The notes under the pieces were generated by a model. That model saw nothing but the letters and a program-made list of their open reading frames with translations. It made no database searches and was not told the DNA's origin. Of a stretch of DNA of 64,000 nucleotides, positions 63,913 through 64,000 are shown one piece after another. Every line of letters begins with the position of its first letter. Within the stretch, counting starts at the first letter, position 1. Made by a program: the position numbers and the translations under genes. Location of the stretch: assembly GCA_023412005.1 (NCBI GenBank), contig JAEYOE010000033.1:1-64000 (forward strand), given 5' to 3'. Source of the DNA: Bacillota bacterium. GTDB taxonomy: Bacteria > Bacillota > Clostridia > Christensenellales > SZUA-584.

Positions 63913-64000
63913 TACTTGAAAGAATTGCCGTTGCCACACGAAAGCGCGTTGCAGCAGCCAAGGCCGCCGTGTTTCCCGAGGCCATGAAGCAGCGCGCACT
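63909..64000 (+). CDS. trpC: Indole-3-glycerol phosphate synthase, 5' end only
   Basis: Starts with ATG overlapping the trpD stop codon and runs off the window after about 30 residues (MILERIAVATRKRVAAAKAA). The position after trpD and the KR-rich helical start typical of TrpC (IxxxKxxEVxxxK) support the call. The catalytic parts are outside the window. Confidence 0.75.
   Translation, partial: MILERIAVATRKRVAAAKAAVFPEAMKQRA

Noticed and set aside
1..64000. tRNA, rRNA or transposase genes
   Set aside because: No cloverleaf with TTCRANYC-type arms, no ribosomal RNA motifs and no transposase or integrase motifs were seen by eye; a covariance search would settle the tRNA question.

Overview
The window reads as a chromosomal segment of a low-to-mid GC, Gram-positive anaerobe, most likely class Clostridia (Bacillota). 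The signs are numerous lipobox-bearing lipoproteins, AGGAGG-type ribosome sites, sigma-A promoters, a T-box leader in front of a trp operon, pyruvate phosphate dikinase, and palindromic dispersed repeats of a kind common in clostridial genomes. I cannot name the genus. No rRNA, tRNA, CRISPR array, phage or transposase gene was seen.

Layout. 1-12.7 kb is mostly housekeeping on the minus strand: pyruvate phosphate dikinase, a ComEC-like metallo-beta-lactamase protein (plus), an AroE-like protein with altered catalytic residues, an operon of response regulator, histidine kinase and HtrA protease, then MutS2 and a DUF523 protein. 12.7-23.3 kb is a mixed accessory stretch: lipoproteins, a short-chain dehydrogenase, a TetR regulator, a Gfo/Idh/MocA oxidoreductase, NDP kinase, a VanY-type peptidase, and two unrelated proteins sharing a GIIGGADGPT motif. 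It is interrupted by repeat-rich gaps. 23.7-28.8 kb carries a small stress membrane protein, a three-gene molybdenum hydroxylase of the xanthine dehydrogenase family, and a creatininase-family protein.

29-35.5 kb is the most interesting region. A minus-strand operon (UbiA prenyltransferase, type II NADH dehydrogenase with a membrane tail, polyprenyl diphosphate synthase) stands divergent from a plus-strand pair (a two-domain surface lipoprotein and an ApbE flavin transferase). This is the gene set of flavin-based extracellular electron transfer known from Listeria (ndh2, dmkA, dmkB, pplA, fmnB), here compact and without recognisable eetA/eetB. The inferred scheme is that NADH electrons pass through Ndh2 to a dedicated quinone made by the prenyltransferase and synthase, and then to FMN that ApbE attaches to the surface lipoprotein.

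36-42.7 kb holds a multiple-monosaccharide ABC transporter (binding protein, ATPase, permease). Divergent from it are a DeoR-family regulator and an extra orphan sugar-type ATPase. 42.8-44.9 kb has a membrane protein, an AIM24-like protein, a gene remnant and a tiny gene. 44.9-60.3 kb is one giant 5122-residue surface protein built of roughly 38-40 cadherin/VCBS-like tandem repeats, anchored by one C-terminal membrane helix. 60.5-64 kb is a trp operon (trpE, trpG, trpD, start of trpC) behind a strong promoter and a tryptophan-specific T-box.
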